A stretch of 24,273 nt of DNA from a virus: positions 1 through 24,273 of the IMG/VR virus record IMGVR_UViG_3300031673_000472, one strand, 5' to 3'. The notes under the pieces are model-generated. The model was not told where the DNA came from, ran no database searches, and worked only from the letters and a program-made list of their open reading frames with translations. A program made the position numbers and the translations under genes. Shown one piece after another: positions 1 to 6,010 of this stretch; within the stretch, counting starts at the first letter, position 1, and every line of letters starts with the position of its first letter.

Positions 1-133
1 TGATACATACTAAATCAAACACCCCAAAAATATCTGTCTCTTTTTTATACCTGACTTTTGGAGGATACCAGCACACAAATTCTTTGCTTGCCAAGATTTC
101 AAGTGCCTTTTTTCTGATAGTTATTTCTTTCAT
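1..133 (-). CDS. Partial PD-(D/E)XK-like protein (N-terminal 44 residues)
   Basis: The ATG at 133 opens a frame that runs off the left edge. The visible part starts MKEITIRKKALEILA and continues through FVCWYPPKVRYKKETDIFGVFDLV. The pattern basic strand - DIFGVFDL resembles the first catalytic-core strand of short Holliday-resolvase/VRR-NUC-like PD-(D/E)XK nucleases, where the Asp of the DxFGxFD segment binds metal. That is recognition of a pattern from a fragment; the E-x-K motif would lie beyond the edge. The start overlaps the stop of the zinc-ribbon gene at 130 (ATGA-type overlap), so the two are translationally coupled in the leftward operon. Confidence 0.5.
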   Translation of the reverse strand, partial: MKEITIRKKALEILASKEFVCWYPPKVRYKKETDIFGVFDLVCI

Positions 134-309
134 AGTTTTGCCGGTTTTTGATAATCACAATGGGAACAATGATAGCCAATGACCTTTTCCGTAGAGAAAA
201 CTTCTTTTCTTTTGTTAGTCATTATCCCTTTTACTACAACTTCTAAATCATTCTGTCTTTGACAGCGAGGACAATTTCGTGTTCTAACTTTTAGGTATTC
301 TTGGCTCAT
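130..309 (-). CDS. Small zinc-ribbon protein, 59 aa
   Basis: A 59-residue ORF with two cysteine knuckles: C13-P-R-C16 and C48-S-H-C51, the classic zinc-ribbon layout, separated by a basic, beta-rich stretch. It starts MSQEYLKVRT. Such proteins often bind nucleic acid or act as adaptors, but nothing shows a specific partner. The start codon lies only 8 nt downstream (leftward) of the closing helix of the structured element at 317-470, so its translation could be controlled by that element. There is no Shine-Dalgarno; the leader is AAAAAAT. Its 3' end overlaps the next ORF by 4 nt. Confidence 0.7.
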   Translation of the reverse strand: MSQEYLKVRTRNCPRCQRQNDLEVVVKGIMTNKRKEVFSTEKVIGYHCSHCDYQKPAKL

Positions 310-316
310 ATTTTTT

Positions 317-470
317 AAAGCTGGGCAGGTGAGGTATCCGTTTGCCCCTTTACCCTACCTACATAGTATTTATCTCACCCGATTTGTGCGGAGAGATAAG
401 GCATTGCGGGGTAGCCATCCTCGGTTTGGACAAACTCCCATTCTCCTTTTTTCTTTCCTTACCCAGCTTT
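317..470 (-). ncRNA. Structured RNA element R1 (member 1 of a two-copy family)
   Basis: This element fills almost the whole gap between two leftward genes. The ends form a perfect 9-bp helix, AAAGCTGGG 317-325 with CCCAGCTTT 462-470. Just inside, GGTGAG 328-333 pairs with CTCACC 374-379. Further pairings are GTTTG 340-344 with CAAAC 431-435, TACCC 351-355 with GGGTA 409-413, and a hairpin CCG 379-381/CGG 389-391; an alternative is TTATCTC 370-376 with GAGATAA 393-399. The motif AAGCTGGG-N3-GTGAGGT-N-TC recurs in the element at 5834. Strand is inferred from the flanking genes: it starts 9 nt after the stop at 480 and ends 8 nt before the ATG at 309. It could instead be read rightward. It may be a cis-regulatory leader or a processed RNA; function unknown. 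Confidence 0.55.
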
Positions 471-479
471 CAACTTTGG

Positions 480-1493
480 TTATTTAAGATTAGCTTTAAA
501 CTTCTCTTTCAATTCTTCGTTCTTATCCCCCAACTCTTTGGCAATAGAGTTTTTCCACTTGCCGACCACTTCTGCTTGGGTCTTTCCCTGAATGCCGGTA
601 ATATGAGAGATATAGTTAGACCACGCAATCTCCCAGTTCTCAACAAAACAGCCCTCAAGCACTCTCTTTTCTTTCAAATACTGAAATCTTAAATTCTTTT
701 GAGGGTCAAAAACTACGCTCTCTGGCTTCGCTGGTTCAATACCTTTCTTGATATACTCGGTCATTTTGGCAACATCCTCCTCATACCTTTCATTAAGAGA
801 AAGGTTGTTTAATTTTAAAGGAAATTCAGCCACAGTCAAATCGTCTTTTGAAATATAAAGTATTCTGCCCTCTGGAAGTCCAGTAGCTTTCATCTCGGCA
901 AAACATTGAAGCTGGTGGTGGGGATATGCTTGTGAAAGATAATCCTTTTTAGCCCAAAACACAGTAGAGTTCACGCTTTTGATTTCATACACTAAATCTT
1001 TCAAGCCATCAGGATATTTTTCAGATAAAGTTTCCACCATTCTTCTTGAAATTCTGGCTAAATTAGGCATTAAATCAAAAAGTAGATTGGTTTGAATGTC
1101 ATTTTTAACTTTATCCCAATCCGGTTTTCCGCCGGCAATAAAATCAGGTTTGACTGATACAGCCAAGTGGCTGTCGTCTGCTGGAATTTGATGCCATTTA
1201 TTATCAAATTTTAACAGACCGGAGGACATCAGCACAAAGCCGATTAACCTTTCAAAGAAGTTTCCGGCTTCAAATTTCCTTAAAACTCGTTCCTCGTAAT
1301 CAAAATCTGGAGCAATGGCATTCATCTTGAGATACCTCTCATAATGCCCTTTCCCTAATTCCGAAGCCCAGATATGATCTCTTTGCTTTAAAACTTTATC
1401 TTTTCTGCCTAATGTTAGCTCCTCGTTCCATATTTCCTGAACGCTCCAAGGGTTGTTATTTTTTTGATTTTCCATTGTTTTTAAGTTAATCAT
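480..1493 (-). CDS. RecB/Cas4-like PD-(D/E)XK nuclease
   Basis: 337 residues. The core motifs of RecB-family (Cas4/exonuclease-like) PD-(D/E)XK nucleases are visible in order: an N-terminal W-ASELGKGHYERYL segment (about 42-55), D117 in SVKPDF, E170-I-K172 in LVYEIKS, and the following PHHQLQ helix motif (191-196) typical of RecB-like enzymes. The cluster of cysteines used by Fe-S Cas4 proteins is absent. In phages such proteins process DNA ends during recombination or replication; the neighbouring OB-like protein and AAA+ ATPase fit that. Translation may start at the first ATG (1493) or at the second (Met7, MENQKNNN). The C-terminal third is alpha-helical and charged and not recognised. Confidence 0.75.
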   Translation of the reverse strand: MINLKTMENQKNNNPWSVQEIWNEELTLGRKDKVLKQRDHIWASELGKGHYERYLKMNAIAPDFDYEERVLRKFEAGNFFERLIGFVLMSSGLLKFDNKWHQIPADDSHLAVSVKPDFIAGGKPDWDKVKNDIQTNLLFDLMPNLARISRRMVETLSEKYPDGLKDLVYEIKSVNSTVFWAKKDYLSQAYPHHQLQCFAEMKATGLPEGRILYISKDDLTVAEFPLKLNNLSLNERYEEDVAKMTEYIKKGIEPAKPESVVFDPQKNLRFQYLKEKRVLEGCFVENWEIAWSNYISHITGIQGKTQAEVVGKWKNSIAKELGDKNEELKEKFKANLK

Positions 1494-1718
1494 TTATTTT
1501 TTCCCGACCTTTTTAATTGATTTCCCCAACAGATAATACAAATCATCTAACTTTAAACCCCTTAATGTTTCCACCGCCCATTTTTGCTTTTCTTGGGAGA
1601 ATAATTCTAAAATATCTTTATAAAAAATTCCCGTTTCTTCGCAATCTTTTTCCCTGTTATATCTTGATGTCCAGTTTTTAAACCAAATTATTTTATCTTT
1701 TATTTCTTTTTTGGGCAT
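1494..1718 (-). CDS. Small hypothetical protein, 74 aa
   Basis: Not recognised. A basic, helical protein (MPKKEIKDKIIWFKNW...) rich in Lys and aromatic residues, with no cysteine pair or membrane segment. It abuts the nuclease gene (stop at 1494, nuclease start at 1493) and lies 4 bp from the preceding ORF, so it belongs to the same leftward transcript. The composition would suit a nucleic-acid- or protein-binding accessory factor, but that is only inference. Confidence 0.6.
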   Translation of the reverse strand: MPKKEIKDKIIWFKNWTSRYNREKDCEETGIFYKDILELFSQEKQKWAVETLRGLKLDDLYYLLGKSIKKVGKK

Positions 1719-1722
1719 TATT

Positions 1723-2010
1723 TTAGAAAGGGTTGGGGGGAACGCCGGCTCTTTCTTTGATTACTGATGTTGCCGGATTGATATGCCAACGAATAATCTC
1801 TGTCAAACGATTGACTTCATTACAATTTTGTTCAGCTAAAATCCTTCTTACAAAACTTTCTGACCTCTCATAAGCTCCAATTTTAGCATTAGCTTCGTCT
1901 AACTCATTACATTTGGAATAATAATCACTTTTCCACCGATCCTTATCTTTCATTGCCTCCTTTAGCTCCTCTTTTAACCTTGATTGGTTTGAGTGTTTTT
2001 TCTGGCTCAT
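1723..2010 (-). CDS. Small coiled-coil protein, 95 aa
   Basis: Not recognised. Read from the ATG at 2010 (MSQKKHSNQSRLKEEL), the first 50 residues form a charged coiled coil, followed by a short C-terminal region ending PPNPF. This start gives a 68-bp overlap with the SWIM gene upstream. A later ATG at 1953 (MKDKDRW) would cut the overlap to 11 bp and give 76 residues. I prefer the longer form because the coiled-coil heptads begin before the later ATG. Extending upstream to 2100 would add an unlikely hydrophobic leader that is antisense-like noise from the overlapping frame. Confidence 0.5.
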   Translation of the reverse strand: MSQKKHSNQSRLKEELKEAMKDKDRWKSDYYSKCNELDEANAKIGAYERSESFVRRILAEQNCNEVNRLTEIIRWHINPATSVIKERAGVPPNPF

Positions 2011-2206
2011 TTTTTTGAATGGATTTACGAACTTTAGCTTTATGCCGGCACTCCCGACTAAAAGAGCCGGCAGGACAATTACAATGTAAAGAACCATCAC
2101 TCTCTAATTCAACTTCCCAGCGACACAACACCTCTCCGGTGTCAGGATGTCTCCTACTGCTTTTTACCCAATAAATTTTAATTGGGAATGGTTCTTTAAG
2201 TTTCAT
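1943..2206 (-). CDS. SWIM-type zinc-binding protein, 87 aa
   Basis: 87 residues containing a compact C-x-C-x(n)-C-x-H signature: C42-N-C44-P, then C53-R-H55. This is the SWIM zinc-finger pattern, preceded by a strand-rich segment (WEVELESDGSLH) as in the family. SWIM domains bind DNA or proteins and occur in recombination and transposition factors. The tail (about 56-87) is very basic, consistent with nucleic-acid contact. It follows the OB-like gene with a 1-bp gap, in one leftward operon with DNA-processing genes. Function beyond zinc binding is unproven. Confidence 0.7.
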   Translation of the reverse strand: MKLKEPFPIKIYWVKSSRRHPDTGEVLCRWEVELESDGSLHCNCPAGSFSRECRHKAKVRKSIQKNEPEKTLKPIKVKRGAKGGNER

Positions 2207-2207
2207 T

Positions 2208-2771
2208 TTAAGAAACTTCTTCTTCTGGGAGTGAAGGACTGCCTCCTTCCGGAGAGAGATAAATCACATCCTTGAACTCCTTAAATACTTTCTGGTTGAC
2301 AATTTTTACTTTTGCTTTCTTGCCTATCCATTCAGAGCTTTCATCTGTCCACGCTTTTTCTAATTCAAGCTGGCTGGTTTTGTTGATAGAAATAGATCGT
2401 TCTTCGCCAGAAGGAATTTTTACCTTGAAAGTTAATACCTCTCGGTCAGGGTCTTGAGGGAGAGTATTGTATTTTCCTTCGTCAAGAAAAGTGATAAAAT
2501 CACCGGTTTTTACATCTTTATTGGCGACAACGAAGTCTGAAGCTGGTTTTAATTTCATTGTATTTTCTTGAGGAATGACATTTAATTCCTGATTGATGAG
2601 GTCTGTCTCATCAGGTTCAGGGAATTCAATGTCATCTTCTAAATTAGGTTGATAATTTGAAGGATGTAGGTTTTTGTGCCAGATTTTTCTGCCATCATCA
2701 TAAATTTCCCAATAACCATTTTTAGCTTCTTCAATTACCGGAATATCCTTCCATTGAACTTGGTTGTTCAT
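2208..2771 (-). CDS. Putative OB-fold-like DNA-binding protein, 187 aa
   Basis: Two regions are visible. Residues 1-70 are acidic and probably flexible (YWEIYDDGRKIWHKN, then a run of Glu/Asp/Pro). Residues about 78-175 form a beta-rich domain starting GDFITFLDEG, with a central ISINKTSQLELEKAW segment and a closing WIGKKAKVKIVNQ...VIYLSP. That arrangement (GD-strand, NKTS helix, WxGKKAKV strand) is common in small phage proteins suspected to be OB-fold ssDNA-binding or replication accessory factors; I assign it by resemblance only. The leader has AAAAGGTCGG ending 4 nt before the ATG, one of the few Shine-Dalgarno-like sequences here. Confidence 0.5.
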   Translation of the reverse strand: MNNQVQWKDIPVIEEAKNGYWEIYDDGRKIWHKNLHPSNYQPNLEDDIEFPEPDETDLINQELNVIPQENTMKLKPASDFVVANKDVKTGDFITFLDEGKYNTLPQDPDREVLTFKVKIPSGEERSISINKTSQLELEKAWTDESSEWIGKKAKVKIVNQKVFKEFKDVIYLSPEGGSPSLPEEEVS

Positions 2772-2787
2772 TTTGCCGACCTTTTAA

Positions 2788-3039
2788 TTATTTACAATAC
2801 CAAGCTTTTAATTGTTTTAAGGCGTGAAAAATAGCCCTAATCTCTGTTTTGCTGGGCTTACGGGGAGGATATTTTCCAATCGGCTTACAAGCGTCATAGA
2901 CTAAAACAATCACAGCATCTTCATTCAAGCCATTTTTAGCGAGTGCCTCCATTGCGTTTGAGATTTTAATGATTGCTTCTGCTAAAACTGGTGTTGGCTC
3001 TGGCTTTTCTTCGTTTTTTATTACTTTGACTTTAGCCAT
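2788..3039 (-). CDS. Small hypothetical protein, 83 aa
   Basis: Not recognised. It starts MAKVKVIKNEEKPEPTP: a charged, proline-containing N-terminus, then helices with a GLNEDAVIVLVYDAC core and a basic C-terminus ending KAWYCK. No membrane segment or metal-binding pair. It lies 1 bp from the following gene upstream (3041) and 16 bp from the next downstream, so it is operonic. The mixed alpha/beta core with a Lys/Arg-rich end suggests a small soluble accessory protein. Confidence 0.6.
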   Translation of the reverse strand: MAKVKVIKNEEKPEPTPVLAEAIIKISNAMEALAKNGLNEDAVIVLVYDACKPIGKYPPRKPSKTEIRAIFHALKQLKAWYCK

Positions 3040-3040
3040 T

Positions 3041-3259
3041 TTATTGATTATTTTTAATGCGATACATAAAGACCTTTGTTGGGTTGCCGATTTTACCAGT
3101 AGCGTAATCGTGTTTTACTTCTGATAAAACCTGCCTGATTTTGTTCTCTCCAAATCTTTTAATCAATCCCATATACATTCCAAAAACTTTAGGTTTCTTG
3201 TCGTCTAATTCCTCAATCAGTTCCTGTGCGAGGGCTTGCTGGCGGTTTGTTATTGCCAT
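3041..3259 (-). CDS. Small helical protein, 72 aa
   Basis: Short helical protein (MAITNRQQALAQELIEELDD...) with a middle segment FGMYMGLIKRFGENKIRQVLSEVKHDY and a C-terminal KVFMYRIKN. This layout (paired helices ending in a short F-x-Y-R segment) is often seen in small phage proteins beside replication genes; I do not assign a function. It overlaps the 3' end of the HTH gene upstream by 47 bp, so a shorter form is possible, though the overlapping N-terminus looks genuinely protein-like. Confidence 0.55.
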   Translation of the reverse strand: MAITNRQQALAQELIEELDDKKPKVFGMYMGLIKRFGENKIRQVLSEVKHDYATGKIGNPTKVFMYRIKNNQ

Positions 3260-3404
3260 ATTTGTCTTTGTCTCTATGCCAAGTTCTATAAAAGTTCCTT
3301 TTATCTGTCTCTCCGAATGCCCTAACTATCTCTTTCATCGGCATTCCGGCTTTCTTTAACAAAACTATCGCCTTGTTTTTCTCTGTGTTAGCAGGGTAGC
3401 TCAT
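3213..3404 (-). CDS. Small helix-turn-helix protein, 63 aa
   Basis: First gene after the leftward promoter at 3413-3441. Residues about 11-45 read KAIVLLKKAG-MPMKEIVRAFG-ETDKRNFYRTWHRD, a plausible trihelical HTH: second helix MKEIVRAFG, recognition helix KRNFYRTWH. The rest is a basic, disordered tail. As promoter-proximal gene next to paired GGTGTCAAG repeats, it is a good candidate for an autoregulator that binds those sites; that is inference. The predicted transcription start lies within about 2 nt of the ATG, so the mRNA is probably leaderless. Confidence 0.6.
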   Translation of the reverse strand: MSYPANTEKNKAIVLLKKAGMPMKEIVRAFGETDKRNFYRTWHRDKDKYGNNKPPASPRTGTD

Positions 3405-3412
3405 ATTCTTTC

Positions 3413-3441
3413 ATTTTACAGGTGTCAAGAAAGGGTGTCAA
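3413..3441 (-). promoter_or_regulatory. Leftward sigma-70 promoter P3
   Basis: Read leftward: TTGACA (complement of 3436-3441), 17-bp spacer, TAAAAT (complement of 3413-3418). Both hexamers are at or near consensus with an ideal spacer. The predicted start falls around 3406, against the ATG of the HTH gene at 3404, implying a leaderless transcript. Confidence 0.7.
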
Positions 3442-3442
3442 G
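3421..3442. promoter_or_regulatory. Direct-repeat operator candidate GGTGTCAAG x2
   Basis: GGTGTCAAG occurs at 3421-3429 and again at 3434-3442, 13 bp start to start. The copies cover the -35 box and spacer of promoter P3. The same GGTGTCA core occurs at the promoters near 7.87 and 9.61 kb, so a common repressor or activator is likely. Confidence 0.5.
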
Positions 3443-3454
3443 GGGAAAAAGATA

Positions 3455-3643
3455 TTAACTTTTTATACCAAGACAATCTAAAAGCTCAAACCGATCAAAG
3501 TTTTCTTTCAGTTTGGGGTGTTCTATCAAAATCTTCTCAAGAGCTTGTGTCTGGTTTTTAGCTTTCACCTTTGTCTCAAAATCATCATTTCCTTCACTCC
3601 CTTTGATAAAAAGAATGTAAGTTTTAAGGTTTAAGTTTTCCAT
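3455..3643 (-). CDS. Small acidic protein, 62 aa
   Basis: Not recognised. MENLNLKTYILFIKGSEG followed by FETKVKAKNQTQALEKIL. The shape (strand, strand with KVKAKN, helix with xALEKIL) resembles the tiny beta-alpha DUF-type proteins common in phages, and closely parallels the next gene upstream (3652-3825), which has SYSEIVHYLTQEIEAKDEDEAREKF. They could be diverged paralogues. Last gene of its operon, ending just before promoter P3, with no terminator hairpin between. Confidence 0.55.
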   Translation of the reverse strand: MENLNLKTYILFIKGSEGNDDFETKVKAKNQTQALEKILIEHPKLKENFDRFELLDCLGIKS

Positions 3644-3651
3644 TTTCTTTC

Positions 3652-3825
3652 TTAATCTTTAGCTTCTTCAACCTTTAAATAATAGGTCTCGCTATCATTG
3701 ATAGGCAGGTCATCTTCATTCAGAAGCTCTGTGAACTTTTCTCGGGCTTCATCTTCATCTTTCGCCTCAATCTCTTGGGTTAGATAGTGGACTATTTCGC
3801 TGTAAGACACATTAAATTTTGGCAT
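3652..3825 (-). CDS. Small acidic protein, 57 aa
   Basis: Runs from the ATG at 3825 to the TAA at 3652: MPKFNVSYSEIVHYL, then EIEAKDEDEAREKFTELL and a Tyr/Leu-rich end (ETYYLKVEEAKD). The predicted beta - acidic helix - beta layout mirrors the 62-residue neighbour at 3455, and the AKxxxEA helix start is shared. Function unknown. It is 8 bp from the gene downstream and 3 bp from the gene upstream, in the same leftward operon. Confidence 0.6.
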   Translation of the reverse strand: MPKFNVSYSEIVHYLTQEIEAKDEDEAREKFTELLNEDDLPINDSETYYLKVEEAKD

Positions 3826-3828
3826 AGT

Positions 3829-3981
3829 TTATTCTTCTTCTATGATTTTTACTATTTCAAAACTATCTTCAATATACTCTTTCGGTAATTCATAGTTTTG
3901 AGCAAATAATTCTGCTTCTTCATCGGTTTTACACCCGAGACAAGGTATTTCTATGTTTATATTGACAATTGCTTTTTTCAT
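3829..3981 (-). CDS. Small acidic protein, 50 aa
   Basis: Begins at an ATG (3981) that overlaps the TGA of the AAA+ ATPase gene as ATGA, so it is coupled to it. MKKAIVNINIEIPCLGCKTDEEAELFAQ ends IVKIIEEE. It has one CLGC pair (Cys14, Cys17) and otherwise looks like a strand - helix - strand mini-domain related in style to the two small genes downstream. Too short for a functional call. Confidence 0.55.
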   Translation of the reverse strand: MKKAIVNINIEIPCLGCKTDEEAELFAQNYELPKEYIEDSFEIVKIIEEE

Positions 3982-4655
3982 AACTCTTTCATCATCAAGC
4001 TCTGCCAATGGTTCGGGCTTACCATATACATCTGGTATGCCTTTGGCAAGAGCCGGAGAGATAACCTTTTACTCCCATTTCCGACCTTTTGAATGAATTG
4101 AGCTATATTTGCTCGCTGTTGGAGAGGGATTTTCTCGTAAGGGATTTTACTCCTCTCTAACATCAGCTCGCATAGCTCCTCATTATTTAAACTGATTTCG
4201 TAATATAAAGCTCTGTCTTTAAGGGCATTCATTATTGAACTCTTATGATTAAAATGGTTGAGCAGAAAGATTATTTTACCGGTAAAATTAAACTCTTTGC
4301 TTTCCTTGCTGGTAATCCAGCTAACCCTCCGCCTCCCGTCTGGAGTAGCCCACAAAGCCCCTTTTAACGCTCCTACGCTCTGAATGTCCTTCAAGGTGTC
4401 CTCTACATCATCTAAAACAAGGACTTTAGGGCTTTCCAGCGTATTTACGATCTCCAGCTCCTCTACCAGAGCTTTTGGGGTGATATAGTTAGGCAAGTAT
4501 TTAAAATGTTTGCCTTCAGTCAAGCCCAGTTCATTCAGATACTCCAGCGTGGTTTCAGTTTTGCCATAGCCGGCTGGACTGACTGCCATAAAGGAATGAG
4601 TATTGCCTTTTACCAAAACCAATATAAATCTTTTTAAAATTTCGTGTTGTTTCAT
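3978..4655 (-). CDS. AAA+ ATPase (helicase/loader or recombination type)
   Basis: 225 residues with a complete P-loop ATPase core: Walker A A28-G-Y-G-K32-T33, Walker B KVLVLDD with D82/D83, sensor-1 asparagine N133 in IIFLLNHF, and a C-terminal lid with GSKRLSLRLLPKA (about 194-206) giving a sensor-2-type arginine. Length and the lid motif suit a compact RuvB/DnaC-like phage ATPase. The substrate is probably DNA or a DNA-bound partner: neighbours include zinc ribbons and, in the next operon, an OB-like protein and a nuclease. Replicative helicase loader and recombination ATPase are both possible. Coupled by ATGA overlaps at both ends. Confidence 0.75.
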   Translation of the reverse strand: MKQHEILKRFILVLVKGNTHSFMAVSPAGYGKTETTLEYLNELGLTEGKHFKYLPNYITPKALVEELEIVNTLESPKVLVLDDVEDTLKDIQSVGALKGALWATPDGRRRVSWITSKESKEFNFTGKIIFLLNHFNHKSSIMNALKDRALYYEISLNNEELCELMLERSKIPYEKIPLQQRANIAQFIQKVGNGSKRLSLRLLPKAYQMYMVSPNHWQSLMMKEL

Positions 4656-4855
4656 TTTTGTTGAGCTACTTCTTCTACAATATCCCAGCCAATAACATCA
4701 AGCCAATCGCAATGCTGGCAGTAATACCAAACTCCGGAAGCGTTCTTTTTCTCCTCTCGGAAATCAATCTTGTTTTCTCCTTCACACTTGGGACAAACTA
4801 AATCCTCAAACAATCCGTTTTCCTCTGCTTTTTTTAGTAATTGAGTGTGTTTCAT
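4652..4855 (-). CDS. Zinc-ribbon protein, 67 aa
   Basis: Zinc ribbon with C21-P-K-C24 and C46-Q-H-C49 in a 67-residue protein (MKHTQLLKKAEENG...). I start it at the ATG at 4855 because it overlaps the upstream stop as ATGA, the pattern seen at the other junctions of this operon; the frame extends 8 residues further upstream without better support. It precedes the AAA+ ATPase with a 4-bp overlap and may be its partner or a DNA-contact factor, but this is inference from position. Confidence 0.65.
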   Translation of the reverse strand: MKHTQLLKKAEENGLFEDLVCPKCEGENKIDFREEKKNASGVWYYCQHCDWLDVIGWDIVEEVAQQK

Positions 4856-5043
4856 ATTATTTGTTCTTCTTCGGCACATTTTCTACACCACATTTCTTGT
4901 ATGTCTCCCTCCCACACTTTTTCACTTTCAAATTCTCCCTCTGGCGTGATCTCCCATCTATGAAACATTGTCTGAAGATTTACCTCGGCAGGTTTACCGC
5001 AACCTTGACACTTATAATCGTGTTTTATTTTTTCTTTTATCAT
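4852..5043 (-). CDS. Zinc-ribbon-like protein, 63 aa
   Basis: 63 residues with C12-Q-G-C15 near the N-terminus and C53-R-K-C56 near the C-terminus, the two knuckles of a zinc ribbon, separated by about 37 residues containing FHRWEITPEGEF. The wide spacing suggests a beta-hairpin insertion between knuckles. ATGA overlaps at both ends place it in the same tightly coupled operon. Specific role unknown. Confidence 0.6.
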   Translation of the reverse strand: MIKEKIKHDYKCQGCGKPAEVNLQTMFHRWEITPEGEFESEKVWEGDIQEMWCRKCAEEEQII

Positions 5044-5261
5044 AACTTTTTAAATCCTTTTTCCTCCATTATATTTTCTAACATACAATCCAAAGCAATC
5101 CAGAAACAGCAATCACAATAAGCGTTAGCCATTTTACTGGCAATCCAATTCATATCTCCGTCAGATAAACTGGCAATAAATTTTTCGGGATATTTTTTAG
5201 GATCTATGTCTCCACGACAGACCGAAGTTATTTTAAATTCTGTTGCTAAATCTAATGGCAT
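5040..5261 (-). CDS. Small cysteine-containing protein, 73 aa
   Basis: Started at the ATG at 5261 (MPLDLATEFKITSVCRG). An upstream extension to 5342 would read into the inverted-repeat RNA region and looks non-coding. The C-terminal half carries YCDCCFWIALDC, a run of four cysteines that could hold a metal or a disulfide, followed by an acidic helix. Not recognised. It is the first gene after the large non-coding region 5262-6018, with an AT-rich leader AAAATTAAAATT and no Shine-Dalgarno. Overlaps the next gene as ATGA. Confidence 0.5.
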   Translation of the reverse strand: MPLDLATEFKITSVCRGDIDPKKYPEKFIASLSDGDMNWIASKMANAYCDCCFWIALDCMLENIMEEKGFKKL

Positions 5262-5280
5262 AATTTTAATTTTAATTTTT

Positions 5281-6010
5281 AATATCCTTCCTGCCTGTCT
5301 CCAATTCAGGCAGTCCCAACGCTTAATATCGGAATGTAGCAAGGGATATTAAGCCTCCACGCCACTTGTCCAGCCCTAAAGAATTTTCGGTAGAGCAAAA
5401 ATGGAGACGGACAGAAAAGATACAAAATTGGCAAACAGAAGCGAGCAAAACTACCAAACTCTGCTTCCTTTGCCGGTTGAGCCACTTGCTTTCTAAAGAA
5501 AACAAACGAAGGCGATACAATAAACTAACTATTTTAAGGCGAGGAGCTTTCTCCTCTGTCATCAAGGTCTGTTGTAGTGAGTGAGTTAAAGCCGGTTCAA
5601 ACATCAGACAGGGCTTTAGTTAAGTGATTGAGCAAGGTTTGAGGTAGTTTTAACTATTCCTAACTTGCCAATCCTTATTAAAGTTTAATCTGCCAGCGTC
5701 TTACCTAAACTATAACTATCAACTACGATCAGTCCCTGATAGCCAGAGACAAGAGAAATGCTCCTCATCTATTATATTCTCATTAGTCCGGACTGGTAGC
5801 ATTGTCTCCGGCTATCAAAAACCAATCAGTTTCCGGAAGCTGGGTGCGTGAGGTGTCGCAATTGACTATTCACGCTTTGAACCGGTTGCTGTCCATTAAA
5901 ACTGGCGTGTTTTATTCGTATTTAGTGCGTGGGCTTTTAATCCCCCGCTACGACACGGAATACTTTAAAGCGTTCCGCTTTGTGCTACCAGTTTTACGAC
6001 CCAGCTTCCG
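5281..6010 (-). ncRNA. Large ornate structured RNA region R2, about 730 nt
   Basis: A 757-bp gap between leftward genes with no convincing ORF but many helices. CTGCCTG 5291-5297/CAGGCAG 5307-5313. GCTTAATATC 5321-5330/GATATTAAGC 5345-5354, 10 bp perfect. GAGGAG 5541-5546/CTCCTC 5551-5556. TAAAGCC 5587-5593/GGCTTTA 5612-5618. GCAAG 5632-5636/CTTGC 5664-5668, enclosing TAGTT 5645-5649/AACTA 5652-5656. A long stem: GATAGCC 5738-5744/GGCTATC 5810-5816, continuing GAGACA 5746-5751/TGTCTC 5803-5808, then ATGCT 5758-5762/AGCAT 5798-5802. Last comes the domain at 5834-6010. The one mismatch in the long stem (5745/5809) becomes G-U only on the minus strand, favouring leftward transcription. Size and density recall GOLLD or ROOL RNAs; no homology is claimed. 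Confidence 0.55.
5834..6010 (-). ncRNA. R2 core domain, second copy of the R1-type fold
   Basis: P1 is a perfect 12-bp helix, CGGAAGCTGGGT 5834-5845 with ACCCAGCTTCCG 5999-6010. P2 follows without a gap: GCGTGA 5846-5851/TCACGC 5870-5875. P3 is TAAAACTGG 5897-5905/CCAGTTTTA 5988-5996 and encloses P4 (5927-5933/5942-5948, 6 of 7) and P5 AAAGCG-TTC-CGCTTT 5967-5981. GTGTCG 5853-5858 in the P2 loop is complementary to CGACAC 5951-5956, crossing P3: a predicted pseudoknot. The junction motif AAGCTGGG-N3-GTGAGGT-N-TC matches R1. In R1 the aligned pair is G328-C379, here C5847-G5874: a compensatory change. As in R1, the closing helix begins 8-9 nt after the stop of the upstream gene. Confidence 0.6.

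Noticed and set aside
310-479. A short coding stretch on the minus strand within R1 reading GEWEFVQTEDGYPAMPYL
   Set aside because: It looks protein-like for about 20 codons but has no start codon after the preceding stop and is cut off by a stop; nested helices explain the sequence better.
342-692. Rightward open frame across R1 and the nuclease 3' end
   Set aside because: No ATG start, antisense to a well-supported nuclease, and its first part is inverted-repeat RNA sequence.
2011-2100. Upstream extension of the 1723-2010 gene to 2100
   Set aside because: Would add a hydrophobic leader read out of frame through the SWIM gene; better explained as overlap noise.
5323-5604. Leftward open frame of 93 codons in the R2 region
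   Set aside because: Overlaps perfect hairpins, has odd composition with no recognisable fold, and lies out of the coupling pattern of neighbouring genes.
5281-6010. R2 as RNase P RNA, tmRNA or a group I/II intron
   Set aside because: None of the conserved landmarks I know (RNase P CR-I, tmRNA tag and acceptor, group II domain V, group I P7 core) could be found by eye.
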